The position numbers and the translations under genes are program-made. DNA of 58,252 nucleotides from a virus: IMG/VR virus record IMGVR_UViG_3300044802_000092, positions 1 to 58,252 of that record; one strand, 5' to 3'. Positions 1-8,581 of this stretch are shown piece after piece (position 1 is the stretch's first letter; every line of letters starts with the position of its first letter). Below the pieces are notes generated by a model. It worked only from the letters and a program-made list of their open reading frames with translations, did no database searches and was not told where the DNA came from.

Positions 1-23
1 CCCCCGGCGTCACGCGTCGGGGG
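1..23 (-). terminator. GC-rich hairpin at end of late unit
   Basis: Arms CCCCCG (1-6) and CGGGGG (18-23) pair around an 11-nt loop that contains the stop codon of the last minus-strand gene. It lies where the late transcript should end, but there is no clear U-tract on the minus strand, so a termination role is inferred from position only. Confidence 0.3.
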
Positions 24-252
24 CGGGGGCGGGGGGCTTAGGTGGGGTGTACAGTGGACCGCTTTGAGGACTGGACATACCGTGCATGCCCACATTAGCC
101 GCAGCCACAATGGACGTAATGAGAATTGCCCAGTTGCCCAGTTGATGGGATACCTCAGGGCCAAACACGTTGGTGAATGAAATAGTGCCCGCGCCGATAG
201 CCGCAATTACCACCAGCCCGACGTTTATCCACATACTGAGGGAAGGAGTCAC
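10..252 (-). CDS. Holin-like small membrane protein (80 aa)
   Basis: Two hydrophobic segments are visible, about residues 8-25 and 39-55, separated by a short polar stretch, followed by a Pro-rich hydrophilic tail ending in PAPAPDA. Size, two membrane spans, polar C-terminus and position as the last gene of the late unit fit a class II holin, which would open the inner membrane for lysis. The start is GTG and overlaps the stop of the upstream gene as GTGA, with GGAGG about 8 nt before it, so translation is probably coupled. No holin family signature was recognised, so the function rests on topology and position; an uncharacterised membrane protein is the alternative. Confidence 0.55.
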   Translation of the reverse strand: MTPSLSMWINVGLVVIAAIGAGTISFTNVFGPEVSHQLGNWAILITSIVAAANVGMHGMSSPQSGPLYTPPKPPAPAPDA

Positions 253-428
253 TGTTGAGCCTCCTTGGTTTCAGCTGCTCGCATGGCTAAGTACACTTCA
301 GCCAGGGTCGAAGTTATCTCATCTTCTGAAATCATATCTAACGCCCAACTGTCGCCTTTGTCTTCGGCTAGTTGTTTAACCTTTGCCATCCCGGCGCCTA
401 ACACATTCTTTGATACTGTTTTCACCAT
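249..428 (-). CDS. Small hypothetical protein (59 aa)
   Basis: Short ORF starting ATG at 428 with the strong ribosome site AGGAGG 4-9 nt upstream (complement of 435-440) and ending TGA at 249-251, overlapping the GTG of the holin-like gene by two bases. The product begins MVKTVSKNVLGAGMAK and is soluble, helical and acidic toward its middle. No family was recognised. The good ribosome site, tight packing and coupling to the next gene support it being real; proximity to the holin-like gene suggests a lysis or virion accessory role, which is a guess. Confidence 0.6.
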   Translation of the reverse strand: MVKTVSKNVLGAGMAKVKQLAEDKGDSWALDMISEDEITSTLAEVYLAMRAAETKEAQQ

Positions 429-450
429 TTATTGCCTCCTTTAAGTTAGT

Positions 451-1668
451 TTAACCCCGGTACTCAGCGAACACCCCGGAATAGGTCTCAGTTCCATATC
501 CCGTGTTACCCGAAGAGTACTCTAGCAAAGTAGCCGCATTTATTCCGAAAGCGGGGGCGGCGTACCGGGCCACGAGCGGGTGTCCGGCACCGTACTGGAC
601 TTGGCTATGATATCCCACCGTACCCGAAGGGGCACTCGTACTGTTCCACCCGATGCCACATTGAGTAGTGCTACCATCGTTACCTGGGGCTATACGCATC
701 TGAGCGGTTACATCCGCCGATTCTTCCGGAAGTCCGGTGAAAAGATAGATGGTATTGTTTGCTGAAGAGTTCTGCGGTTGCCAAGAGGACCCCGTAATGG
801 CCCAACTGACCGCACCATCTCCCCCCTTTAGGAAAATCGGCACGCGGTGATAAGCATTCCATACCCCCCACTTACGGAGCGTCCCGAAGGAAGTATAGCA
901 AGAGGTATGCCCGGCAGAACTATCCCCATAAACAGACCCCAGATATGTGGCTTGGCCCGCAGATATTCCCGAGTACGTAGTAGATCCATTGTACAGCGTA
1001 ATTGAAACGGCGTTAGTCCAAATCCCTCCGGTACGGGCTAACTGAGTAGTGCCTGCCCCCGTGCCGCGCGAACCCGATCCGGGGGTGTAATTCGCCCAGT
1101 TAGGTCCGAACCCCAAAGTAAGAGTTCCGCCGTTAGAGAAACCCCAAACATCCACAATTCCGTTGGAATTGAGGGCAGAAGTCAGGTTAAGAGTTAAATC
1201 TGAGGCGAAAACCAAGTTGATAAACTGGCTGCCGTTCCACACCGGAACGTAGTTCCCGGTATACGCGGTGTAATATACGGCAGAAGACCCTGTTACGGTG
1301 CTGGACAAAACGGGGGTACCCGAGGCCAGCGTTAACCGGCCTTGAGGCGTGATCGGCGGAACCGAGGTAGATGCCGCAGCCGAGATCAGGCCTAAAATCT
1401 GGGCGGTCAACGCGGTGACTGCCGAGGGTCCCCCCGAATCCAGAACGTTTTCGTTCAGAGTGTTAGCGATGGCATTGGCCAACGCCGCAGACATTACCGA
1501 GGACTGCCGCCAAACTTTGTTTAGGTAGGAGGAATTAGCAATGCCTGCCGTAAACCCGACATCCCCCCACAGGCCTGTGGACTGGGCGGCCACATAGCTA
1601 AGCTGGCTAAGAACATTGGGGGAATCCGTACCATTAGCAAACGGTAGAAAGTCAACTTCGATAGTCAT
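451..1668 (-). CDS. Tail fibre / receptor-binding protein candidate (405 aa)
   Basis: Follows the DUF2612-like baseplate gene with its ATG directly after that gene's TAA. The first 110 residues are Ala/Ser/Asn-rich and helical, as in fibre attachment regions; from about residue 115 the chain is beta-rich with many Gly, Thr, Tyr and Trp residues, typical of trimeric fibre or collar domains. It is the distal gene of the baseplate cluster, the usual place for a fibre in Bcep781-like phages. No catalytic motif was seen. It could also be a tail spike or baseplate decoration. A host-recognition role is inferred from composition and gene order. Confidence 0.55.
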   Translation of the reverse strand: MTIEVDFLPFANGTDSPNVLSQLSYVAAQSTGLWGDVGFTAGIANSSYLNKVWRQSSVMSAALANAIANTLNENVLDSGGPSAVTALTAQILGLISAAASTSVPPITPQGRLTLASGTPVLSSTVTGSSAVYYTAYTGNYVPVWNGSQFINLVFASDLTLNLTSALNSNGIVDVWGFSNGGTLTLGFGPNWANYTPGSGSRGTGAGTTQLARTGGIWTNAVSITLYNGSTTYSGISAGQATYLGSVYGDSSAGHTSCYTSFGTLRKWGVWNAYHRVPIFLKGGDGAVSWAITGSSWQPQNSSANNTIYLFTGLPEESADVTAQMRIAPGNDGSTTQCGIGWNSTSAPSGTVGYHSQVQYGAGHPLVARYAAPAFGINAATLLEYSSGNTGYGTETYSGVFAEYRG

Positions 1669-2442
1669 TTAAGCTCCCTCATATACTGTACCCCAAGCGC
1701 CCGTGTCGAAACCTGCCACGGCCGTGTTTTGAGCGTCGAACCCAAAATATGGCGCAGATGGTACAGAGGGCACTAGATAAGCGTCTATTTGAACCCCGGA
1801 GGGCTTCAAGGCCAGATACCCCCCGGTGAACAGCGCCAGCGTGAGGGCGTCAGGCAGGGAACCAAGCAGGGCGTACTGCATGTGCATGCCCCCCAGGTCC
1901 TCAATCAACACCGTGAAAGCCGACGCCGGGAACAGGTCCGCCCACGCGGCATACGCCGAGGGCACTGTGCCGTCCCAATGGTTGGCTGCAATTTTCGCGT
2001 AAAGCAGCAACCGGTAAGTGTTATCATCAAGTTGAGTCACCCCAGTTGAGGGGTTGTAGGGGCCAAACCACGATCCCTGATCGAAACCCACCCCCGAGGT
2101 GTCAAAGGCGAAGTAAACCCCCACTAAAGGCGTTTGGATAAATCGGGTTACCCCAATCCATTCCCCTACCCAGTCCAGCTGTTGCCCAACAGCGGTGTCC
2201 AGATCGAACAATGAAGGAATCTTGGACAACTGCGTGACGAGGTCCGCCAACGGCTGAACGGTTGCAGCCACCATATTCATAAACTTGGGCTTGGTAGCAA
2301 ACTTAGACGTAATCAGCCCCGCCCACGTGGCCACGGTACCCACAGCGGGGCCGACGCCGTTTGCCCAATTAACGGGGACCTGCCATAGGTCGTTTTCGGT
2401 TACGCCGGGTTCTTCCCAGTAACCGATGAAATCGCCGCTCAT
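1669..2442 (-). CDS. DUF2612-type baseplate/tail protein (257 aa)
   Basis: The N-terminal half has the pattern of the DUF2612 phage family, including LFDLDTAVGQQLDWVGEWIG near residues 78-97, followed by repeated FDxG elements (FAFDTSGVGFDQGSW). In related myoviruses this family lies between the J-like baseplate protein and the fibre, and is thought to link fibre to baseplate, like P2 gpI. ATG overlaps the stop of the J-like gene as ATGA. The C-terminal end repeats the FDA/FDTG element (YFGFDAQNTAVAGFDTGAWG), perhaps a small repeat that contacts the fibre. Family call fairly sure; the exact structural role is inferred. Confidence 0.75.
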   Translation of the reverse strand: MSGDFIGYWEEPGVTENDLWQVPVNWANGVGPAVGTVATWAGLITSKFATKPKFMNMVAATVQPLADLVTQLSKIPSLFDLDTAVGQQLDWVGEWIGVTRFIQTPLVGVYFAFDTSGVGFDQGSWFGPYNPSTGVTQLDDNTYRLLLYAKIAANHWDGTVPSAYAAWADLFPASAFTVLIEDLGGMHMQYALLGSLPDALTLALFTGGYLALKPSGVQIDAYLVPSVPSAPYFGFDAQNTAVAGFDTGAWGTVYEGA

Positions 2443-3653
2443 GGTGTCAGCACCGTAATATTCGCAATCGGGGACGTGAACACTTCATAATAGCTGGCCG
2501 CCACGTCCGAGGCGGCGGGTGGCCCCGACCGTGATTGTAAGATCGAGTTGATGGAGTAGGTAGACGCAAGCGCGTCAAGCTGCACCTGGGTCAACCCGGT
2601 TCCAACCGTCGCTTCGTCCCCCTTCAACTGCGCGGGACTGTAAAGGCGACTCAGGTAGGAGTTGTCCCCAATGCCGTATTCAGATATGAACTGTGAAACG
2701 GCCTGTTTAATGTAATCCTCAGTGTTGGCGTTAAACCCCAGCAGGGCATTTACGTGCACTACAACGGTGAGGGGAATGATACTGAGGGGGTACCAGTTGA
2801 TGACTTTCGGCAGCCCGTTCTGATCGGTTACCGCCAGAGAAGAAGTGCCGTAGGTACTGCACCCGATTGATTTCGTGTTCTGAATCGTTTGGGCTATCTG
2901 TGAAGAAATGCCCCCCTCAACCACGGCAGAAACGCAGTGTGGGGGAATTCCTAGAGAATTAATGCTGTCAGTGTCGTTTTCATATACCTGTACCCGCCCC
3001 ACACCGGCTAGACGCAAAAGGTTGGCTTTTATCGAACCGACCGGCGTAACTGAGGGGGCAGCCACGCTGGCCTGTTGCCGGGCCAGCAACTGGGGGTCAG
3101 TCTCCACCGGGTTCCCGGATGTTGCAACTGTTGGGTTGGTGGCGGTTTGCCACCCCAATTGTGGGTTTAGTATCTGGGCAATATCACCTATTCCCGCATT
3201 GGTTGCCCCCGCCACGGTACAGGTAGCTGTAACCGTAATGCTTCCCCCGGAGGGTATCGTAACCGAGGGGGGAAGCGCCCATTGAGTACCAAGTCCGAGG
3301 GTGTCACCCACGAGGCCGTTGACGATTGTCGTGTTCACCGTTCCGCCAATGGTTACGGGGACGGTGCTCTGACTGGCTGATTTGCGTCTGATGCCGGATA
3401 ACTTAACGGCCAGGGAGAGCGCCGCGCCTTGGGCCGAACCCGGCGCGTAGGAGCTGTACACCGCCAGGCCCATTTGATTCGCATCGTTGACCGCCTGGGC
3501 GAAAGTGGCTACATGCTGGCCGTCCTGAGATGCGGGGGTGAGATCGGCGTCCGACCCGTACAGGCTATAGTAAGTGTTTTGATAATAGGTGAGAATGTCC
3601 GAGTATGCAGGCACGGAGGCGCCGTTTGGACCTATCGTCAATGCCATTGTCAT
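2439..3653 (-). CDS. Baseplate J-like wedge protein (404 aa)
   Basis: Residues from about 75 onward resemble the baseplate J family: a segment asking for the layer LAVKLSGIRRKSASQSTVPV, a beta domain with T/V/G repeats, and VETDPQLLARQQAS, the usual helix before the second domain. It would form the wedge that connects the central hub to fibres. It sits between the gp25/W-like gene upstream and the DUF2612-like gene downstream, the standard J-cluster order. Start MTMALTIG; a second ATG at residue 3 is possible. Overlaps the next gene by four bases. Confidence 0.8.
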   Translation of the reverse strand: MTMALTIGPNGASVPAYSDILTYYQNTYYSLYGSDADLTPASQDGQHVATFAQAVNDANQMGLAVYSSYAPGSAQGAALSLAVKLSGIRRKSASQSTVPVTIGGTVNTTIVNGLVGDTLGLGTQWALPPSVTIPSGGSITVTATCTVAGATNAGIGDIAQILNPQLGWQTATNPTVATSGNPVETDPQLLARQQASVAAPSVTPVGSIKANLLRLAGVGRVQVYENDTDSINSLGIPPHCVSAVVEGGISSQIAQTIQNTKSIGCSTYGTSSLAVTDQNGLPKVINWYPLSIIPLTVVVHVNALLGFNANTEDYIKQAVSQFISEYGIGDNSYLSRLYSPAQLKGDEATVGTGLTQVQLDALASTYSINSILQSRSGPPAASDVAASYYEVFTSPIANITVLTP

Positions 3654-3663
3654 TGGGTGTACC

Positions 3664-4014
3664 TCACGGCAGGATGGTAGAAACGGAGGTTTGACCGTAC
3701 GCGGTATCGATGTTAGAAGTTACGGTAAGCTTGCGGGTAGCCGGGTCAACGGTGCTGGAATAGTTGGGAAGCCCGGTGACGCCGGGAACTGCCAATATCG
3801 TGCCTTGAAGGGCTGTGTCGTAATTCCCTCCGTAATCAAGGATTTCCTGCCACCAGGGAGTACCAAAGGTGTTATCCAGGAACCATTCACCCTCACTTAT
3901 GTCCAGGGTGTTTTGCACTAGCTGTCCGACAGCAGCCGGTACGTTCACTAAGAAATCTGCATTTCCGTGTCCGAAGACGTAGTCCCCGTTCGCGTCCTGT
4001 TTCCGTACTCTCAT
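3664..4014 (-). CDS. gp25/W-like baseplate wedge protein (116 aa)
   Basis: Small protein with the features of the T4 gp25 / P2 gpW family or of Mu gp46-like proteins: an N-terminal beta strand, a helix AAVGQLVQNTLDISEGEWFLD, then a C-terminal beta strand that begins after an Asp/Pro-rich turn (VDPATRKLTVTS). These proteins join the wedge to the tube-sheath start. ATG overlaps the spike gene stop as ATGA, indicating coupled translation. The position between spike and J-like gene supports the call. Confidence 0.7.
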   Translation of the reverse strand: MRVRKQDANGDYVFGHGNADFLVNVPAAVGQLVQNTLDISEGEWFLDNTFGTPWWQEILDYGGNYDTALQGTILAVPGVTGLPNYSSTVDPATRKLTVTSNIDTAYGQTSVSTILP

Positions 4015-4667
4015 GTTCCCGCCGTTGGACTTGTGTTATTTCCAGGGTGCTTGTGTGTCTGCAATCCTACTTGATCCGCTCCGCCGTTGCCCGCCGTAAC
4101 CGAACCTGTAACTTGCAAGTTTCCGTTGATGACCACCCCAGCGGGGGCCGTGATGTACACCTGGCCTAAGGGGTTAATGCCAATTACGGCAGTGCCTGCG
4201 ACGTTTCGCAACTGGAAGTCTGTGGTTGAGATGCTGGCGGGGACGCGCGGAACGGAAAACAGACCCGGAATGAACATGCCGTCTGAAAGATCGTGCATGC
4301 GAATTTCAGCTTGCTTTTGCACCCCACCCGACTGCCACCAAGAGTCAATGCACCGCGCCGAAAAGAGCACGCCGCCCTCATCCCCTACTTTGAGGGGAAA
4401 GGTTGCTACGAAACCCCCGCCGCCCGGAAAGAATACTGGGCAGTCCACCAACACCGGCAGCTTTACGTCTACCCATTTCTCGTCAACGTTAGCCCCGTTT
4501 TGCTGGCGGAACTGCGCCATGATCGCGGGCTGCACAGACACGGTGTTGGCCGCCGGATTGTAGGACTGCACAATGCTAGGAAGGGAGGTCCAAATATCCG
4601 CCCGCTCCTGATGCAGCAGCGCCTTTACCGAAACCAGCAGATTTCCAAAACGCTCGCGCCGGTCCAC
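4011..4667 (-). CDS. gp138-like membrane-piercing spike (218 aa)
   Basis: An OB-like N-terminal domain (about 15-140) contains LPSIVQSYNPAANTVSVQP and the DCPVFFPGGGGF turn typical of phi92 gp138-type spikes. A repetitive beta segment follows (about 150-195), and the C-terminus carries THKHPG: the HxH motif that binds iron at the tip of gp138 and P2 gpV spikes. It would sit under the hub and pierce the outer membrane during contraction. The start is GTG directly after the TAG of the upstream hub gene. High confidence in the family because tip motif, domain order and context agree. Confidence 0.85.
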   Translation of the reverse strand: MDRRERFGNLLVSVKALLHQERADIWTSLPSIVQSYNPAANTVSVQPAIMAQFRQQNGANVDEKWVDVKLPVLVDCPVFFPGGGGFVATFPLKVGDEGGVLFSARCIDSWWQSGGVQKQAEIRMHDLSDGMFIPGLFSVPRVPASISTTDFQLRNVAGTAVIGINPLGQVYITAPAGVVINGNLQVTGSVTAGNGGADQVGLQTHKHPGNNTSPTAGT

Positions 4668-5603
4668 CTAATAAGCCCGCGTCGTGTTAGAGGTTTTGTC
4701 CAGAGCTAGGCAAATTACGTGAGATTGCCAGTCATTGCCCCTTATGCTCCCCTGATGCTCCACGACCAGCGTTTGGTAGATTCCGTCGTCGGCGGTTGAG
4801 GCGAAGAAGTTCAAGTCCGTCCATCCCGGATACAGCCCCCCGAACTGCCGCTGGGTGGTCTGGTTAATTGAGGCGTTGTCTAACTTTACTTGAGTGCCCA
4901 CGTTTATTAGTGGGTTGAGCAGACACGTGACCTCGATTCCCTGATTGGTGGCCTCCGGAATCAAGATCATTCCGGTTTTGGCTGTTAATACTACAGCCTG
5001 GCCGGGCAGGTAACCGGTAAGAGGTTTTAGAATCAGCTGCCCGTCTTTGATATACCACGACATGGCCTTCGACGCGGTGAGCTTGTCCAACTGATACTTG
5101 GCTAACCCGAACAACACCTTGCCTCGAGGCAGCACGCCCCCTGTCGCGGCCAGCGCGGTATTATTATTTGGGTGGGGGTTCACCCCCACACCCGAAGCCA
5201 CCTTTTGGATGGCCGCATATTGACTGGCCGCCCCGGTATTGCCCGCAGACAGCGTTGTATTGATGAAGCCAAAATGGTGAAACAAATCCCCATCGCTGGC
5301 CATGATGTCGACGTAACTATCGACGGCGCTCAACCGGCCCCGCTTCACCTGCATAATCTGACCGTTGAAAATCTGCGCGTAGTTGCCGTTCACATACCCG
5401 GCCTGAAGGGATACGGTCTGGAACTCGTTTTGAACGGCCTTGGCAGTAGAATCCTTCAGATTAAAAATTCGAATGTGTGCGGTATTCGGGGCAGTCTGAT
5501 CCGCTTGTTGTGTTGCAAACTGAATCTGCATGTTCGACAAGTCGAGACCCGACTGCCCCGTGGCCACCACCAAACCTATTTTACGGAGGTATTGGTCACT
5601 CAT
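4668..5603 (-). CDS. Baseplate hub protein (311 aa)
   Basis: Located between the lysozyme and the spike, where a gp27/gpD-like hub is expected. The protein is rich in beta strands, with hub-like features such as HIRIFNLKDSTAKAV, a segment common in phage hub proteins in which the T-A-x-x-V helix packs on the barrel, and FNGQIMQVKRGR. It has no enzyme motif. The ATG immediately follows the TAA of the lysozyme gene. Hub function is inferred from family resemblance and order. Confidence 0.7.
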   Translation of the reverse strand: MSDQYLRKIGLVVATGQSGLDLSNMQIQFATQQADQTAPNTAHIRIFNLKDSTAKAVQNEFQTVSLQAGYVNGNYAQIFNGQIMQVKRGRLSAVDSYVDIMASDGDLFHHFGFINTTLSAGNTGAASQYAAIQKVASGVGVNPHPNNNTALAATGGVLPRGKVLFGLAKYQLDKLTASKAMSWYIKDGQLILKPLTGYLPGQAVVLTAKTGMILIPEATNQGIEVTCLLNPLINVGTQVKLDNASINQTTQRQFGGLYPGWTDLNFFASTADDGIYQTLVVEHQGSIRGNDWQSHVICLALDKTSNTTRAY

Positions 5604-6197
5604 TTAGGCGGCGCGTTGTTCCGGAATCGAAACGCCGGCCAGTCCTAACCTTTGCAGGGTGGACATAAGCACCGCAACACCCAGCTGCTTGTCTACCTCG
5701 TTCGGGTCGAACACCCCGTCTCCGACGTATTTACCGCAGGTATAGATATTGCTGCCTGCCCACACGTAAGGGGAGAGGATGGTCCGATGGTAAAGATGGT
5801 AGCCCTCGCCGTTGTATTCTTCGGCGTGAAACAAAATAGAACCCAAACTCCAATCGGTTACCCGATGGAACCCCTCATGTTCAAGTGCGGCTACTGCCCC
5901 GTCTTCAAAGGTCTTGAACGGTCCCATATGGGCCGGAACGTTGATAGTGGCCCGGCTCAAAGGTTCGCCGTCACCCAGAAACTTGGTAAAGTTCAAAGAG
6001 GCTTCCCGGTAGTGAAGACACCCAATTAAAAACCAGGGCACACCGTTTGTGCGAATAGAAACCGCGCCGTACCGCGCCTCATTTTGAGCAATGTTGTGTG
6101 CGGCTTTCTCAGCCTCGGCGATTCGGGCCGGATGCACTACCATTTCCGCGAAGTTGTGCTCATATTGTTTCCGCCATGTGTCGGTCAACTTAACCAT
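5604..6197 (-). CDS. Lysozyme-like peptidoglycan hydrolase (197 aa)
   Basis: Matches a phage lysozyme family whose conserved core reads HYREASLNF (Glu65 as probable catalytic acid), LGDGEPLSRATINVPA, YNGEGYH, SPYVWAGSN and GKYVGDG; all are present in order. It would cleave the glycan strand. There is no signal peptide or membrane segment. Its place inside the baseplate cluster, between the plug-like and hub genes, suggests it is either the endolysin or part of the virion that opens the wall during entry; sequence alone does not decide. Strong ribosome site GGAGG and ATG start. Confidence 0.8.
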   Translation of the reverse strand: MVKLTDTWRKQYEHNFAEMVVHPARIAEAEKAAHNIAQNEARYGAVSIRTNGVPWFLIGCLHYREASLNFTKFLGDGEPLSRATINVPAHMGPFKTFEDGAVAALEHEGFHRVTDWSLGSILFHAEEYNGEGYHLYHRTILSPYVWAGSNIYTCGKYVGDGVFDPNEVDKQLGVAVLMSTLQRLGLAGVSIPEQRAA

Positions 6198-6216
6198 TGT
6201 TTCCTCCGTCTAGTGT

Positions 6217-6525
6217 TTATGGGAACACTGCGTACAGGTGTGACGTGTTACCCAGATTTTCATATGTCGGCGCCGCAAATGTGTTAAAGTCGGTTTGAAC
6301 GATCAGTTCAAACCCGAAGCCCAAATAAGAATAGGGGTCTAGCAGGTCCGCCCCTGTGATGAGAGCAACCCCCTGCACAAGAGGGGTGTTGTTTTGATCA
6401 GCAATATCAATGAACCAAACCCCTGCAAAAGTATTCCAGTGTACGTTAAAGTTGTACACAATCGCGCCCAGGGTTATGTTGAACGCCTGGGCTTCAGCTT
6501 TCAGAGGAATTTCGTAGGCCGTCAT
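6217..6525 (-). CDS. Baseplate plug-like protein (102 aa)
   Basis: A short, almost all-beta protein beginning MTAYEIPLKAEAQAFNITLG, followed by YNFNVHWN and WFIDIAD. This pattern is typical of the small baseplate plug proteins (cyanophage Pam3 gp18-like family) that close the tube below the hub. It is coupled to the upstream Dit-like gene by an ATGA overlap. Family call moderately confident; role taken from the family. Confidence 0.65.
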   Translation of the reverse strand: MTAYEIPLKAEAQAFNITLGAIVYNFNVHWNTFAGVWFIDIADQNNTPLVQGVALITGADLLDPYSYLGFGFELIVQTDFNTFAAPTYENLGNTSHLYAVFP

Positions 6526-7094
6526 GGTTTGGCCGTTGGGTTAAAGCTAGGCGCGGGTCCCGCAGCAACGCTTCCATTCTGGCCGGTGGCCCCGTTCACC
6601 TTGGGATTAGACTGCTGACTTGAAGGAGGAACAGAGACCACCTGGGTAGTGGCCATCAAGATTTCTTGACACTCAAGCACCAGGAACAAGGCGTTTTCAT
6701 ATTTCTCGTCTGTAACCTGCATAAGCGACACGATTAGCATGTTTTTGTATAATCGCTTACCGGTTTGAATGCCAAATGGCTGGCGGGAAGCCTGCAGAGA
6801 CAGGAAGTTTTGGTACTGTGTGTCGATGTATTTGGGGTTGAAGGCCGCTTTGAGTCCGGAATTGGAAAAACCAACGGTCAATGTAAGCCGCGCAGGCATT
6901 TTGTAGGCATGATCTGTAATGTTTGCGCCCATCTCAACCGGGTGTTCGGTGAGACGCATCTGGTCAACGCCCCGTTCCTCAATGGTTACATCCGCAACAA
7001 ACCCCGCAATTTTGCGGGGCCGAATGAAGACGGAGCCGAAGAACAGCGAAAGGCCAAGCTCGACGGCCGAGACGCCCAGGGCCGGAATGCTCAT
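6522..7094 (-). CDS. Dit-like tail protein (190 aa)
   Basis: Residues about 15-150 resemble Dit-like distal tail proteins: FIRPRKIAGFVADVTIEE, followed by DHAYKMPARLTLTVGFSN and a helix with YQNFLSLQASRQPF, then IVSLMQVTDEKYENALFLVL. These proteins begin the baseplate at the tube end and often hold the hub. The C-terminal 40 residues are Pro/Ser/Gly-rich and probably disordered. ATG overlaps the tape-measure stop as ATGA. Confidence 0.7.
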   Translation of the reverse strand: MSIPALGVSAVELGLSLFFGSVFIRPRKIAGFVADVTIEERGVDQMRLTEHPVEMGANITDHAYKMPARLTLTVGFSNSGLKAAFNPKYIDTQYQNFLSLQASRQPFGIQTGKRLYKNMLIVSLMQVTDEKYENALFLVLECQEILMATTQVVSVPPSSQQSNPKVNGATGQNGSVAAGPAPSFNPTAKP

Positions 7095-8581
7095 CTTACC
7101 GTGTCACCTCTAATCATCTGGCGCAGCTGTTGGTTTTGTGCGGCTATTCCCTTCGCCACAGCGGAAGCAGCCGCAGCGGGGTCCCCCACTCCGTGTACGG
7201 TGATGTTGTTAGTCTGCGCAATGTTTGATGTCCCGCCCCCTCCGCCCTGCGCCCCCCAATGTGCGGCCAGTTGCCGCCGCTGCTGAGCGATAGCGTCCCC
7301 CGCTATGTCAGGGCGCTCGTAAAAGTGTCCGACCGCGTAACCCGCGTCCCCAGCGGTGCGGGTGTCACGCAACCTGCGGCCCGCCCCCTGTTCTTTTCCC
7401 TGTGTCAATTCGTACTGGACGAAAGCCAGCTGCTCCTGGAGGGACGAACCAACAATTGAATGTCCGGACCATGCCTCAAAGTCCTTGCGCCGCTGCGTAT
7501 CCCATTGCGCGACACCGTACATACCATTACTGTTGCGGGCCGCTGGATTGAAACCGCTTTCAGCCTGAAGGTTGGCAGCAATGCCCACAGCCTGTTCGCG
7601 TGACCAGCCTTGCGCCACAAAATAATCAACTATCCCGGATGCTCCACCCCTACCCCCACCGCCACCGGCGGACCCCGCACCCCCACCGCCACCGGCGGAC
7701 CCCGCACCCCCGCTATTTGCCCGGCCATAAATCTGATCGACAGCAAGGCCGACAGCAATGCCGCCCGGGCCAAGCATGCCGCCCAGGCCAATCCAAGGTG
7801 TGTCTGCCCCTGCGGGGGCTTTGTTTTGACTGAGGCTATCAATGAACTTGGTCCAGATGTCAACGCTTTTCTGTACCGGCTCAACAAAGTTGAGAGCAAT
7901 TTTTGTTCCCAACACCTCGAAGGCCTGCCCCAGGCTGTTCATGGACCGGGCAAAACTCGTAAACTTCTTCGCCGCGTCGTCCGCGTCGACACCCGCCCGG
8001 CGGAACCGGTCCGCACTTTCTTCCTGTCGGGCCTTCAGTTGATCGAGATTCATCCACAACTGGCGGAACGTTTGCTCATCCATTCCGAACATGCCCGCAA
8101 CCTGAGCTGCAGCAAAATACCCCTTTTCGCCAAACTGGCCCTTCAGCTTCTCCACCAGCTGCTGCATGCGGGCAATCGGATCGCCCCCGCCGACGCCCAA
8201 GTTGGTCAGCAACCCTTGCAGGCCAGGATTGAGGCGGAGAGCTTGCGTGAACGCCTCAACTGAGTGGCGGGAGGCCTCCGCAGTGAGGCCGATCTGAGTT
8301 GCGGCAAATGAGTAGTTGAGTAGCGTTCCCGCGCCCGCCCCGGTGCGCTGGGAGGTGTAATAAAGCAGTTCGTACTGGCGGGCTATGACGTCTACGGCAT
8401 GCACAACCCGTTGCGCGGCCTCGGCCGCACGTTGGCCAATGCTGTAAACGGCCAACGCCCCTTTCTTGGTAGCGGCCATGAAATTCTTGAACGAGGTATC
8501 CTCGATCTTGAACCCCAGTTTTACTAGATATTCATCGAGAACTTGCATGGCGTTGCGTCCATTCTTGGTGGCGGCGCTCAT
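7091..8581 (-). CDS. Short tape measure protein with tail lysozyme domain (496 aa)
   Basis: The N-terminal 285 residues are mostly helical and Ala-rich, as in tape measure proteins. A Gly/Ala/Ser linker (about 290-315) with a duplicated GGAGSAGGGG element joins a C-terminal phage tail lysozyme domain: VDYFVAQGWSREQAVGIAAN, then LQAESGFNP with Glu341 as probable catalytic residue, and GVAQWD. At about 0.15 nm per residue the helical part implies a short tail. The start at 8581 lies inside the -1 frame of the chaperone; ATG at 8548 (residue 12) is a possible alternative. The lysozyme would help the tube through peptidoglycan. Confidence 0.8.
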   Translation of the reverse strand: MSAATKNGRNAMQVLDEYLVKLGFKIEDTSFKNFMAATKKGALAVYSIGQRAAEAAQRVVHAVDVIARQYELLYYTSQRTGAGAGTLLNYSFAATQIGLTAEASRHSVEAFTQALRLNPGLQGLLTNLGVGGGDPIARMQQLVEKLKGQFGEKGYFAAAQVAGMFGMDEQTFRQLWMNLDQLKARQEESADRFRRAGVDADDAAKKFTSFARSMNSLGQAFEVLGTKIALNFVEPVQKSVDIWTKFIDSLSQNKAPAGADTPWIGLGGMLGPGGIAVGLAVDQIYGRANSGGAGSAGGGGGAGSAGGGGGRGGASGIVDYFVAQGWSREQAVGIAANLQAESGFNPAARNSNGMYGVAQWDTQRRKDFEAWSGHSIVGSSLQEQLAFVQYELTQGKEQGAGRRLRDTRTAGDAGYAVGHFYERPDIAGDAIAQQRRQLAAHWGAQGGGGGTSNIAQTNNITVHGVGDPAAAASAVAKGIAAQNQQLRQMIRGDTVR